Shown here piece after piece: positions 10,146 through 22,000 of a stretch of DNA of 64,000 nt (positions within the stretch are counted from its first letter, which is position 1; each line of letters starts with the position of its first letter). The DNA comes from Acridotheres tristis. Taxonomy: Eukaryota; Chordata; Aves; Passeriformes; Sturnidae. Made by a program: the position numbers and the translations under genes. The notes under the pieces are model-generated. The model did not search any database and was not told the origin of the DNA. It was given only the letters and a program-made list of their open reading frames with translations. Location of the stretch: contig CM072892.1 in NCBI GenBank assembly GCA_037013685.1, positions 930,001 to 994,000 on the forward strand. Reading direction: 5' to 3'.

Positions 10146-12960
10146 TTTTAATGCCCCACAGGTTCTGCACACAGAGTAAGAAGATATAGAACCGATATTA
10201 TAAACTAAATTATAAACAAAAGTATAGGAATAATCAATGTAGCCGTGGGAAAGGGTTTTAACCCTTTAAGTGAAGCGGAAATAAGATGCACAGCTACATG
10301 GTCACTTTTTATGACAGGAAGAAAGAGCCAAGTTTATTCAGGAACACCCTTGGTTTTATGGCAGGACTGCAACTCCCAGAGCAGAGAAAAGGAGATTGGT
10401 TCAGAGAGAAGACACCCCATGGCCAGGGCCTGGGCACACACCACAACAGGGGTTTGATTTTGGTATTAATTCCTTTTTATTGTGACCAAATTATCACCCT
10501 GGCAGAAATTCTCCCTGGCCTTGAGCTGGGCCAGCTCATGGGCTGGGAACAGAGCTGGAATATTTTCCAGGCTGGAATTTTCTCACTTTTTCAAGGTGTG
10601 TCCCACAAATCAAAGCAAGCAGCCAGAAGTTAAAGTGAGCTGTCCCTGCAGTGCCAAGCAGGAGCAGCTTGTGCTTGTTCAGATTTTGGTGAATCCTGAC
10701 AGGATGTGGGAACCCAGCACAGGAGAGTTCCTGGAGTCCCAGATGGGACAAAAACAACCCGAGTTTCCACTCGTGCCTTTCTTTACCTGCCAGGACATCT
10801 CCTCCCCACCAGCCCCAGGCCTGCTGGGGTCAGTGCTGCAAACCTGAATTAAGCCTTTATTGCTTTAGTTGGGTGCTTTTCACTGGGCTGAGGGGACAAT
10901 AAAGAGATTAAATATTTGTTACACTATAGGGCAAGGCAGCTCCAGGAGTGCCTGGAGAATTTGGGAAACACAATGTGCATGGGAAACTCTGCCAGCTTTG
11001 GAGAAACCTGTTCTTTGTGGGGCTGTAAGCTGGGCTTTGCACCTCTCATCAATGGTCTGTCATTCGTTTTGTTTGATTTCTTTTCGAGCTAGGATTATTA
11101 GAAAGGTGATTTTCATGTTCTGGCTTGGATGTTTATTATATTTTATTAAAAATTACAGAAAGTGTGACAGCACCTCCAGCTCTTTGCTAGAAGTGGGGAA
11201 AATGGCACAGCTGAGGCTGCTTTAAGGCTTTTTAAAGTTAAATATACTAATAGAAGTTTAACACTTATTTATTATTTTGACATAATAATAGATCTCTACA
11301 ACCTTTAGAGTGACTTTTGATTGACTAACTAAAAGGTTCCTACTTAAGTTTAATGAAGAAGAAGATGAATAAAGAGAAAGACACTACTTAAATTTTTTAT
11401 TTGGTTTTGTAACCACTATTATACTATAAAACTTTCAAATTTAAAATGCAATACTTTGTGAAAATACACACATTTAACTTACTACATCTTTGTGATTTTT
11501 AACTCATTGTTAATATTTCTAAGCTTTTTCTAAGGTTTCAGCTCCAGAGCAGTGTTTTTTCAGGGGGTTTGTGCCTGGAAGCACAGAAAGCTCCAAAACT
11601 TCACATTTTGGAGATTCCACATTCTCGTGCCCTGGGATGTTTTTGGGACCCAATGGATTATAAAGAGTGTTTGTAGGACAAATCTAATTACTGCAATTAT
11701 TGCAGAGTTAATGCTCGGGCCAAACTTAAGTCTGTGGAAAAATCCTGACCACCTAAGGCTGGGGAAACAAAGAGGAAAAAAACAAGATTAAGGTGAATTA
11801 GTGCAGGTTATTGTCCTTGCTGCAGCCAGGTGGAAAGCAGGTACATGTGATGGCTGAAAACAAATTCTGTTCTGGTTGTTTGGTTTGGGTTTTTTGTTTT
11901 TTTTTTTTTTTAAAGAATCGAGTGGTTATTACTTGTCACACAGTTGGTTATTGTAAAGGTACATTAGTTTTGAAAGGTAAAGAGTTATTGGTGTTGAAGT
12001 TTATGCTAAAAGTTTTTGGGGTAGAGTTTTAAATAGGAGTAAAGTTTGAATTAGAAGTTGTTTTTGTCGAGGTCCTGGGTGGACTGGTGTTGTTGTGGCA
12101 GCTTTTATTTTTTTTTTTTTTTGGGTGATGCTGGTGAGGAGAGAAGAAAAGTGAGAGAGCAAAAATGAATTTTTATTTTTAATGCATAGATTTTTATACA
12201 CAAATTACTTAATAAGTTAAAAACACGGTTTCAAATTATTTTTTCTTAATTTATTGGAATTTTAATATTTAGCATGCTAGGTTACATATGAACTATGCAT
12301 ATGGTTTATTTTGTTTTATTTCAAAAATATAAGGAATATTTTTTATTATAGTTTTATTATGTTTAAAACTATGTCCTTGGAGCCTTTATGGAAATTTGTT
12401 TTTAATACTAGTATTTAGTACTATAGTTTTTAGTTTTTACTAGAAATTGGACTTTTACACTGGCATTTAAACTTTTACTTTTTGAAGTACTTAAAGCATA
12501 TTTTTACTTACTTAAACTTATTTCTTTACTTATTATTTTAAATCTTACACTCCTACTTTATGTGTGAGTGGCTTAATACACTTGAGTTTATTTAAAGGTT
12601 TTAATTTAATTCTCCTACTTTGATTTCTCTCTGAAGAATTCAGAGACACCTTTGATTTCCAGACTCCACTTTTTGGGCTGGGGCACTGCTCGTGTGTGTC
12701 CCAGCTCCCATCCCCTCCCCCCCTGTGCCCGAGAGCCTTGGCCAAGTGGGATTTTGGGAATTAACCTGAAAACATCCAGATGATGGAGAACCGAGGCAGA
12801 GCACCTCAGAATTCAGCACAGCTCACTTTGAACAATCCTCTCTCTCAAATAAAACCAATGAGCTGCTCGTGCTCTGTGGTGTAGGATCTATAAAAATAAA
12901 ATAATTTTAAAAGGTTCAACCCCCCCTCCCTCTCTCACCTGTGCTGGGTTTTGGTTGCAG
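10146..12960. other. FANCM upstream intron sequence, no gene recognised
   Basis: Searched for FANCM exons 1-4 (Walker A, DEAH, MAPTKP-like codons) and none were found. 10290-10850 has an LTR-like look but no partner in the window. 11220-12600 is strongly AT-rich low-complexity sequence with T and A runs. The stretch ends at the exon 5 acceptor. Confidence 0.6.
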
Positions 12961-13092
12961 GTGCTGGAAGCTTTTGCTGGACGCCTGATTAAGGTGGGAG
13001 TTTTATCCAGGAGGGATATTCCCAACCTGACCAAGTACCAGATCATCCTGGCAAGGGATCAGTACAGGAAGAACCCCTCTGCACAACATGCT
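12961..13092 (+). CDS. FANCM: FANCM exon 5
   Basis: Acceptor ttggttgcag, donor gtaagt, phase 0 at both ends, 44 codons. It contains [18 protein letters not shown], almost identical to the human helicase insert region near residue 360. It is the first FANCM exon in the window, and its start in mid-domain shows that the gene is cut at its 5' side. Confidence 0.95.
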
Positions 13093-16000
13093 GTAAGTTC
13101 TTCATTTATTTCATGCTATTAAAGTAGGGGAATAAATAGGAATAATCCATTGTTACATTATTTCCGGAGACATTTTAAGTAGATTTCTGGTTTTAGCCAT
13201 GGAATAAAATATGATAGAATCACAGCACAGTTTGGAATGGAAAGGATCTTTAAGATCATTTCTGAAATTTATAAAATATTCCTGATTGTTCCACGTTTCT
13301 GGATGCCACTATAGAAGAGTTAAGGAAAAGATCAAGAAGTCCATTGAAGTGAAATTGCTTTGAGAATTTACGTTGTAATCACTGACAGCCAAGTTTTCCT
13401 TTTCCCCTCAAAGGTAAATTCCTGCTCCTGTTTTTTGGTAAACCCTCATGGAATGGTCAAATTTTGTCAACTTAATGAAAATTGCCTAAAAACAAGTCAG
13501 TGTGCCTCAAAAAGAGCAATGGGAAATCTTCACTGCAACAAGGCAACTTTCCTGACTTAATTCCATAGCCTGGGTTGCATGTGCCAGAAATCCCTGGTTC
13601 TCCCAGGTGCTGTTCAGCTGTCAGAGTCTGATTTTGGGAGATAACAGACGTGTTTTGGAGAATATTTTGGAGGATTGGCCTCACTGAACGTGGTGCACTC
13701 TGTCCCCTGAGGGCTCTGATGGCCAAACTTCTCCCCGGGCTTCACTTTGGGCTTTGCTCTGCTCCTCAGGTGTCACTGTGCTTTAGGGCAGGAATTGCAG
13801 GGGCATTCCTGCTGCTCAGCCACTTCCTAATTCATTCTGAGTGTGCTTTTATCCCCCAGGGAATCCATCAAGGCATCATAGAAGGAGACTTTGCCCTTTG
13901 CATCAGTCTGTACCACGGCTACGAGCTGCTGCTGCAGATGGGAATCCGCTCCTTGTTCATCTACCTGTGGGGAATCATGGATGGATCCAAAGGTGAAAAG
14001 TCCTCAGGAACCTCCTCCCTGTCACCTCCACTCTGCTCCTTTCATTTTCCTGCCTCTCTGGCTGGTTTGGTGTACAAAGCACCTTAAAGAAGGAGGGGTT
14101 GCAGGTGGATTTGGTGTTTTGTTCCCTTTGTGTTAGAGTGGTTTGGGGAGAGCCAGTGGCATCCTGAGCTGTTCCACCTCTCTCCCAAGGTTTATCCCGC
14201 ACCAAAAACGAGCTGGGTCGCAATGAGGACTTCATGAAACTCTACCTGCAGCTCCAGGACATGTTCTCACACACTGCTGTCACTCCTGAGAATGGAGGTG
14301 TTTGCAAGAGCACGACAGGTCAGGATTTTCCCTTCTTAGACACAGAATATTCCTGTTTAAAAGTTGTGCTGCACTGGCTGCTGCTCTTTATTCCAGATTG
14401 AATTCCCAATATTCTGTCTCCCCTTCCCTCTCTCTCTTCCCTCAGTGGTTTTTTGCTACTTCCAATCAAGTTCTCTAAGTTTTTAATTTGCTCTAAAGTG
14501 AAGGTTAAAATACAACTGTTTCACTTTAAGTCTTTTCCAGTGTGACTCTAACAAAGGTAACAGCACTTTCTCAAAAACTGCATTTAACAAAGGTTTATTG
14601 TTTTGTTTAGAGCCAGTATCAGGGTTTGGGTCTGACTCAAATAATTAAAGGGGGAAGGAATGAAGTTCACTGAACCTTCCTGCTTTTTGCAGGTTTATTT
14701 GCATCTTTCATTATTTTATTTCCTTTCCAGCGTTGGATAAGAAAAAGGAGTTTGTCTACAGCCATCCAAAATTAAAGAAATTGGAGGAAATTGTAGTAGA
14801 ACACTTCAAATCCTGGAAAGAGAGATGTTCTGGTGAGTACCAACAACTGAGAGGAAAACCTGGGAATGGAAACAAGGAATATCCTCCTGATTGATTTCCT
14901 CCTTTGTGCTGCTTTATTGCTTTGATTCCCCTCTAGAACAACTTCACCAGAAGATTTCTATAAGAAATCTAAATTCTCATTATTAATTTGTATAAACTGC
15001 TCTGAAAGCTGAGTAAATCAGGGATAGGGAGCTCATTCCTGAGGCTGCCACATTTCCTGCTGGTCCTGTCCCAGTTTTGCTGCCAGTCTCTCCTGCAGAG
15101 TTCCATGAACACATTTAAGGATAAAAGTTCTGATATGCAGCCTGAGGATAAGAATTAACAACTCTGAGGCATCAATTTGAAGTTCAAACCCTTCAGTTAC
15201 ATTCCCCTGTCTCTCATTCTTTTTCACCTTGATGAAGACATCATTCAGATCTCTTTGGTTCTGGGATTTTTCAGCCTTTGGAATGATTACATGAGTAACA
15301 ACAACATTAGTTTTGCATCTTGTTCACTTTTTATGTTGCCTGTTTGGATCTTTGTGAAGATAATTTCTGATGTGCCCTCCCCTCTTTTTTTTGTGATTTT
15401 TTTTTTCTCACTTGGATGCAATGTTCTCAGCAAACCTTTGAAATGACTGATGCTTTCTAGTGGGCAGCTTTGTTTCCCAGTTCTGAGTTTGTAACTTTAG
15501 GATAAATCCCAATCCATTTAATACAATTCACTCCTTTTTTCCCCCTTCCCATTCAGAGTTCTTTCTCTCCTCCCAACCTCCCTCCCTCCTTTTGCCTCCA
15601 CTTTCAAATCCCTACATTTGAGATGGAAAGGGAGGGAGTTCATGGCCAAAGCCATCAGCCCTTTCTGTTCCATTCATTGCCCAGGGAAGCTGTGGCTGCC
15701 CCTGGATCCCTGGCAGTGCCCAAGGCCAGGTTGGACACTGGGACAGTGGGAGGTGTCCCTGCCATGGCAGGGGTGACACTGGGGGGGATTTGAGGTCCCT
15801 TCCAACCATTCCATGATTTTGTGATTCCATGGATATAACTCTCCCTGTTTTTCTTTATCTCTTTCTTCTTTCCTTACTGGAACAACCAGTCAGAGCTGGA
15901 AAAAGAAACCAGTGAGGGCCAGGACCCAGGGAATGGCTCCCAGTGCCAGAGGGCAGGGATGGATGGGATGTTGGGAATTGGGAATTCCTGGCTGGGCTGG

Positions 16001-19000
16001 AATTGCCAGATTTGCTGTGGCTGCCCCTGGATCCCTGGCAGTGCCCAAGGCCAGGTTGGACATTGGGACAGTGGGAGGTGTCCCTGCCATGGCAGGGGTG
16101 GGAATGAGATGGGATTTAAGGTCCCTTTAACCCAAACCAGTCTGGGATTGTGGGATTCTGGGATTCTGGTTGTGATGTCCTGAGGATCCTACACTGGAGA
16201 AATGGAGACAAGAGCATTGTGAACTTCATTCCAAAACACTTCCCATCCAACCCCAGCTGTTCAAAGTGACTTCAGTAACAGCACCTCACATCAAGACATT
16301 CTCATTCTCACATCCTCCAAAATTAGAGCCTGCTTTGATCCCAAGAGGAATTTTCCTGGGAGGTGGATCCTGGAGCACACTCTGCCCGTTTTCTCTCCCC
16401 ATTAAGTGTGACGAGAGCTGTGTAACTTGTGGGGGGGGTGGGTGGTTACCCCATCCTTTTTTTACTGATAATTCTATTAAAACCTGTCACTTTGAAATGC
16501 AGCCAGGAGTGGGAGCTCAGCTGGGGACACGAGGGTGATGATCTTCTCCTCGTTCCGGGACAGCGTGCAGGAAATCGCCGAGATGCTGGCGCGGCTCAGC
16601 CCGGCCGTGCGTGCCATGACCTTCGTGGGACACTCCTCAGGGAAAGCCACCAAAGGCTTCACCCAGAAGGAGCAGCTGGAGGTGAGCAGAGAGGGGATCT
16701 GGGCTAGGAGCCAGTGATAAAGAACATTCATTGTGCCCATAAATCCACCAGTGTGGGCTGTGTGGCAAGGGCCGAGCTTTAAGTGTCGTTAGTAAATCGT
16801 TGTGGTTTCCAGAGTTTCCAAAATTATGGTCACTGAGCAAAAGAGATCAGTAAGTTCAGTATATTTAGATCAGTAAAATCAATATATTGATCTTATTAAT
16901 CAATAACAGCTGGATAAGATCAGTATATTTACATTAACAACTGCTAAATTTCGATGTCAAACACCTGGGGAAATGTGCGAGTTCGTGCTGTGGGATTTTT
17001 GTTTTTTTTCTTCTAGGTAGGAAAGATAAGATCTAATAAAACAGATAAAATAAGATTTAATAAAACAGATAAAATTCTGATCTAGCAAAGCTAAAAATAA
17101 AAGACAAGCCCTGAAATACTTAATTGCTTAGTTGGGAGGATCTGTTTTACAAGAATACCGTGGTTGGGGTCAGAATAAATTGTGCTTTGTAAGAGCCAAA
17201 ACAAGGGATGTGGGACTCCAGATGGCTCTTTCAAATGTTATTTATTGTATCCAGGTGATACAGCAATTTCTTTATTATTTAAAATGCTGTTTATTGTATC
17301 CAGGTGACACAGTAATTTATAAAATGCTGTTTATTGTGTCCATAGGATACAGCAGTTCATGGGCTGTGGGTGACAAGAGCCCAGCCCACAGCAGTTTTCT
17401 TGCAGTGGAAAATTCTGAGATCTTCTCTCTACTTGCAACATTGGCTTTCTTGTTTGTCTGAAAATCTTTCTGCTTGGTAAAATCATCTTTTTGTTGGAGG
17501 TGGATTTATCCTTTGCTCTGAGCTATAAAACCCTTTCCAGCTCACATACTAACACAGCCTTTGCCTTCTTAGTTATCCAGTCAGACTGGCTCAGCAATTC
17601 TTTACTTCTATATCAAAACTTGCTTTCATTTCTATGCCTTCTTCAGATTCTCCATTCAAAGATCTTTGTGTTACACACACCCATCTGTGACACCTTCCTG
17701 TCAAATTCCTATCCATCCCAACAGTGCTTTTCCCCCTTTATTTTAGAGTTAAAGACTTGAAATGCTGCTGTTGATCACACTGGGGTGTGGTGTTTGATCA
17801 CAAGGGACCATCTGGGACGTTTAAAAAGATAAAATTTCGCTTTTTTAAGATACAAATCTCTTGTTTTAGGATACAAATAAATTGTTTTAGGGTACAAATA
17901 AGTTGCTTTAGGGTACAGATCACTTGGTTTAGGATACAGATCAGTTGCTTTAGGGTACAGATCACTTGGTTGAGGATACAGATCACTTGTTTTAAGATAC
18001 AAATAAGTTGCTTTAGGATACAGATCACTTGTTTTAGGATACAGATCACTTGTATTGGGATACAGATCACTTGTTTTAGGATACAAATAAGTTGCTTTAG
18101 GATACAGATCACTTGTTTTAGGATACAGATCACTTGTATTGGGATACAGATCACTTGTTTTGGGATGCAGATCCCTTGTTTTAGGATACAAATCAGTTGC
18201 TTTAGGATACAGATCACTTGTATTAGGACACAAATCAGTTGTTTAAGGATACAGATCACTTGTTTTAGGATATAAATCAGTTGTTTTAGGATATAAATCA
18301 CTTGTTTTAGGATATAAATCACTCGTTTTAGGGTACAGATCATTTCTCCTGGCCGAGTTGCTCACTGCCATTCCCGCTGTCCCTGCAGGTGGTGAGGAGG
18401 TTCCGGGAGGGTGGCTACAACACTCTGGTGTCCACGTGCGTGGGCGAGGAGGGGCTGGACATCGGCGAGGTGGATCTGATCGTTTGCTTCGACGCCCAGC
18501 GCAGCCCCGTGCGCCTGGTGCAGCGCATGGGCCGCACCGGCCGCCGGCGCCACGGCCGCATCGTGCTCATCCTGGCCCAGGGCCGGGAGGAGAGGGTGAG
18601 AGGGGCTGGGAGAAAGGGAGTCAGGGAGTCAGGGGTCAGCCCAGCTCTGCACAGACACCCCAACAATCCCATCCTGGTGTCCTGGAGCTCTGAGCCTCAG
18701 GAATGTCACCATTCCCTGGAGAGCCTGGGCAGTGCCCAGCACCCTCTGGGGCAAGAACCTTTCCTGATATCCAACCTAAACATTCCCTGGCCCAGGGCCG
18801 GGAGGAGAGGGTGAGAGGGGCTGGGAGTCAGGGAATCAGGGAGTCAGGGGTCACCCCAGCTCTGCACAGACACCCCAACAATCCCATCCTGGTGTCCAAA
18901 CGCTCCTGGAGCTCTGAGCCTTGGGGCTGTTCCCTGGAGAGCCTGGGCAGTGCCTGGCATCTTCTGGGGCAAGAACCTTTCCCTGAAATCCAATCTAAAT

Positions 19001-22000
19001 ATCCCCTGACCCCGGGCTGTGAGCAGAGGGTGAGAGGGGCTGGGAATAAGGGAGTCAGGGGTCACCCCAGCTCTGCAAAGACACCCCAACAATCCCATCC
19101 TGGTGTCCAAACTCTCCTGGAGCTCTGGCAGCCTCAGGAATGTCACCATTCCCTGGAGAGCCTGGGGCAGTGCCCAGCACCTTCTGGATGAGGGAAGAGC
19201 TTTTCCCTGAAATCCAACCTAAACCTCCCCTGGCCCAGCTCCAGCCTTTCCCAGGGTCCTGTCCTTGGTGAATCCTGTCCCTGAGTCTCTGCTCAGCCTC
19301 CTCATTCACATTTACAGGAAACTCCAGCACAGAGCCCTGGAATGGTTTGGGTTGGATGGGACCTGAAAGATCCTCCAGTGCCACCCCTGCCATGGCAGGG
19401 ACACCTCCCACTGTCCCAATGTCCAACCTGGCCTTGTACATTCCAGGGATCCACTCAGGCAATTCCAGCCCAGCCAGGAATTCCCAATTCCCAACATCCC
19501 ATCCATCCCTGCCCTCTGGCACTGGGAGCCATTCCCTGTGTCCTGTCCCCCCATCCCTGTCCCCAGTCCCTCTCCAGCTCTCCTGGAGCCCCTTTAGGTG
19601 CCCTCAGCTCTCCCTGGATCCTTCTCCTCTCCAGGGGAACATTCCCAGCTCTCCCAGCCTGCCATGTCACCAAATGAAACTCAGAGACTCCCGGGGTTTT
19701 CCAAGGGTGCAGAGGGGGGTGTGGGGCTGGCAGGGGACACTGGCAGTGCTGCTGGTGACACTGGCCCCTCACACTGGTGCTTACTGGGCCGGTGACGCTC
19801 AGAGCTGGCTTTGGTGGCCGCGCTCTTGCGTGTGAGGATGAGGAGATCAGCTTAGGTGCAAATCCACTTTGGCTGGGTTCCTGCAGCCCAGCACTCAGGC
19901 ACAGCATAATGAATCATCTCTGAGTCCAGAATGTCCCTCGGGGGGGACAGTGCCACTGGGAATGTGCTGGGGCATCCCACAGCCCTGCAGGGCCCGGGCT
20001 CATCCTTGGGGTGGGACAGAGCAGCATTTGGGCAGGATTTGGGCAGGACAAGCTGGGCACTCCTTGCTGCCATCACCAGTGAAAGGAGGTGCAAATCAAT
20101 ACATCCAAGATCTGTGTAAATCGATTGTAAACCCGAAAATTTCAGAGTCTTGGTGTTATTTCATTAATTGCAGTCCATGCTGTAGCTGTGGTTGGGGTTT
20201 GTAGGTGGCAGGGATTTAATTCTGAATGAGACTGCAAAGAATCCTCCCTGAGGGGGCAAAATGTTTCCCCTTTGAAGGGATGAGAGTTAAAAATGCTAAA
20301 CCTGAGTGGAGCTTGTAAATAGATACTTTTTCATGCTGCTTACTTGGGCTGGTTACTATTGAAAGCTCTGCTCTATAATGGGATATAAAATAGTCCCTTA
20401 AATTCCTTGGAGCTTCACTTAAGTAGTTGGATTACTGTGTTGTCCCGATCTTCTCTGATATCTTTGAAGCAGAACCTCTCCCCAAGTAGAACATTGTACA
20501 TAATGGTGTTTTTTTTATTTTAAGGTCAGGAAATAAGTTTAATTGCAAACCAATATTGTCTTGGTTGGTTTGTTTGTTTTTTCTTGAGGGTGTTTTTTGG
20601 GGTTGTAGTTGGGGTTTTTAAGTTTTAGCAGAACTGGAAAGAGACTCAATGTGGAGGTTCTTCCCCATCACTTAATTTGCAGCTAAATAATTCATGTCCA
20701 TCCATTAATTTATGGGAATTTGTTTGGAGGTTTTTTTGTGGTTTTGGTTTTTTACCTTTGTTTCAGTTTTGGGATTTTTTTTTTGTTTGTTTGTTTGTTT
20801 GTTTTGCTTGGTTTAGTTTTGGGATTGTTTATAATCAAACCACTTCAAGTCAATCACAAAGCTTTTGAAGGTGTATTGGGACAAAGGGCTCAGTGCAGGG
20901 TGTGCAGGAATTTCTTTTCTGTGAGCTCAGTGTTTATTCCATGGCTCCCACGTGTTCCCAGGTCAGCCTCTGCACATGTCCCAGGCCCCTGGAGCTGCTG
21001 GGATGGGGTTTGGGATGTCCCCTGAAACTGGGAATGTCCCCTGGCACTGCTGGGATGGGGTTTGGGATGTCCCCTGGGGCTGGGGATGTCCCATGGCACT
21101 GCTGGGATGGGGTTTGGGATGTTCCCTGGAGCTGGGGATGGGGTTTGGGAAGTCCCCTGGGGCTGGTGATGTCACCTAGAGCTGCTGGGATGGGGCTGGG
21201 GATGTCCCCTGGAACTGCTGGGATGGGGTTTGGGATGTTCCCTGGGACTGCTGGGATGGGGTTTGGGATGTCCCCTGGGGCTGAGGATGTCCCATGGCAC
21301 TGCTGGGATGGGGTTTGGGATGTCCCCTGGGGCTGGGGATGTCCCATGGCACTGCTGGGATGGGGTTTGGGATGTCCCCTGGGGCTGGGGATGGGGTTTG
21401 GGATGTCCCCTGGGGCTGGGGATGTCCCATGGCACTGCTGGGATGGGGTTTGGGATGTCCCCTGGGGCTGAGGATGTCCCATGGCACTGCTGGAATGGGG
21501 TTTGGGATGTTCCCTGGAGCTGGGGATGGGGTTTGGGAAGTCCCCTGGGGCTGGTGATGTCACCTAGAGCTGCTGGGATGGGGCTGGGGATGTCCCCTGG
21601 AACTGCTGGGATGGGGTTTGGGATGTTCCCTGGGACTGCTGGGATGGGGTTTGGGATGTCCCCTGGGGCTGAGGATGTCCCATGGCACTGCTGGGATGGG
21701 GTTTGGGATGTCCCCTGGGGCTGGGGATGTCCCATGGCACTGCTGGGATGGGGTTTGGGATGTCCCCTGGGGCTGGGGATGGGGTTTGGGATGTCCCCTG
21801 GGGCTGGGGATGTCCCCTGGAACTGCTGGAATGGGGTTTGGGATGTCCCCTGGGGCTGGGGATGTTCCCTGGGACTGCTGGAATGGGGTTTGGGATGTCC
21901 CCTGGAGCTGCTCAGCCCAGGGAGGTAAAAGCCACCAAAGTCACAACTCTGACACTGCTAATTTGGTCACACCACATTTTTCTGCCATAGAAACACTGGG

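Noticed and set aside
17775..18343. Heptad-repeat proteins on both strands ([11 protein letters not shown] and FRIQISC-type)
   Set aside because: The 21-bp satellite keeps several frames open at once; both strands look equally coding, which shows it is an artefact.
20934..21928. Several 130-230-residue open frames rich in Pro/Ser or Gly/Trp
   Set aside because: They follow the intronic minisatellite on both strands and have no independent support.
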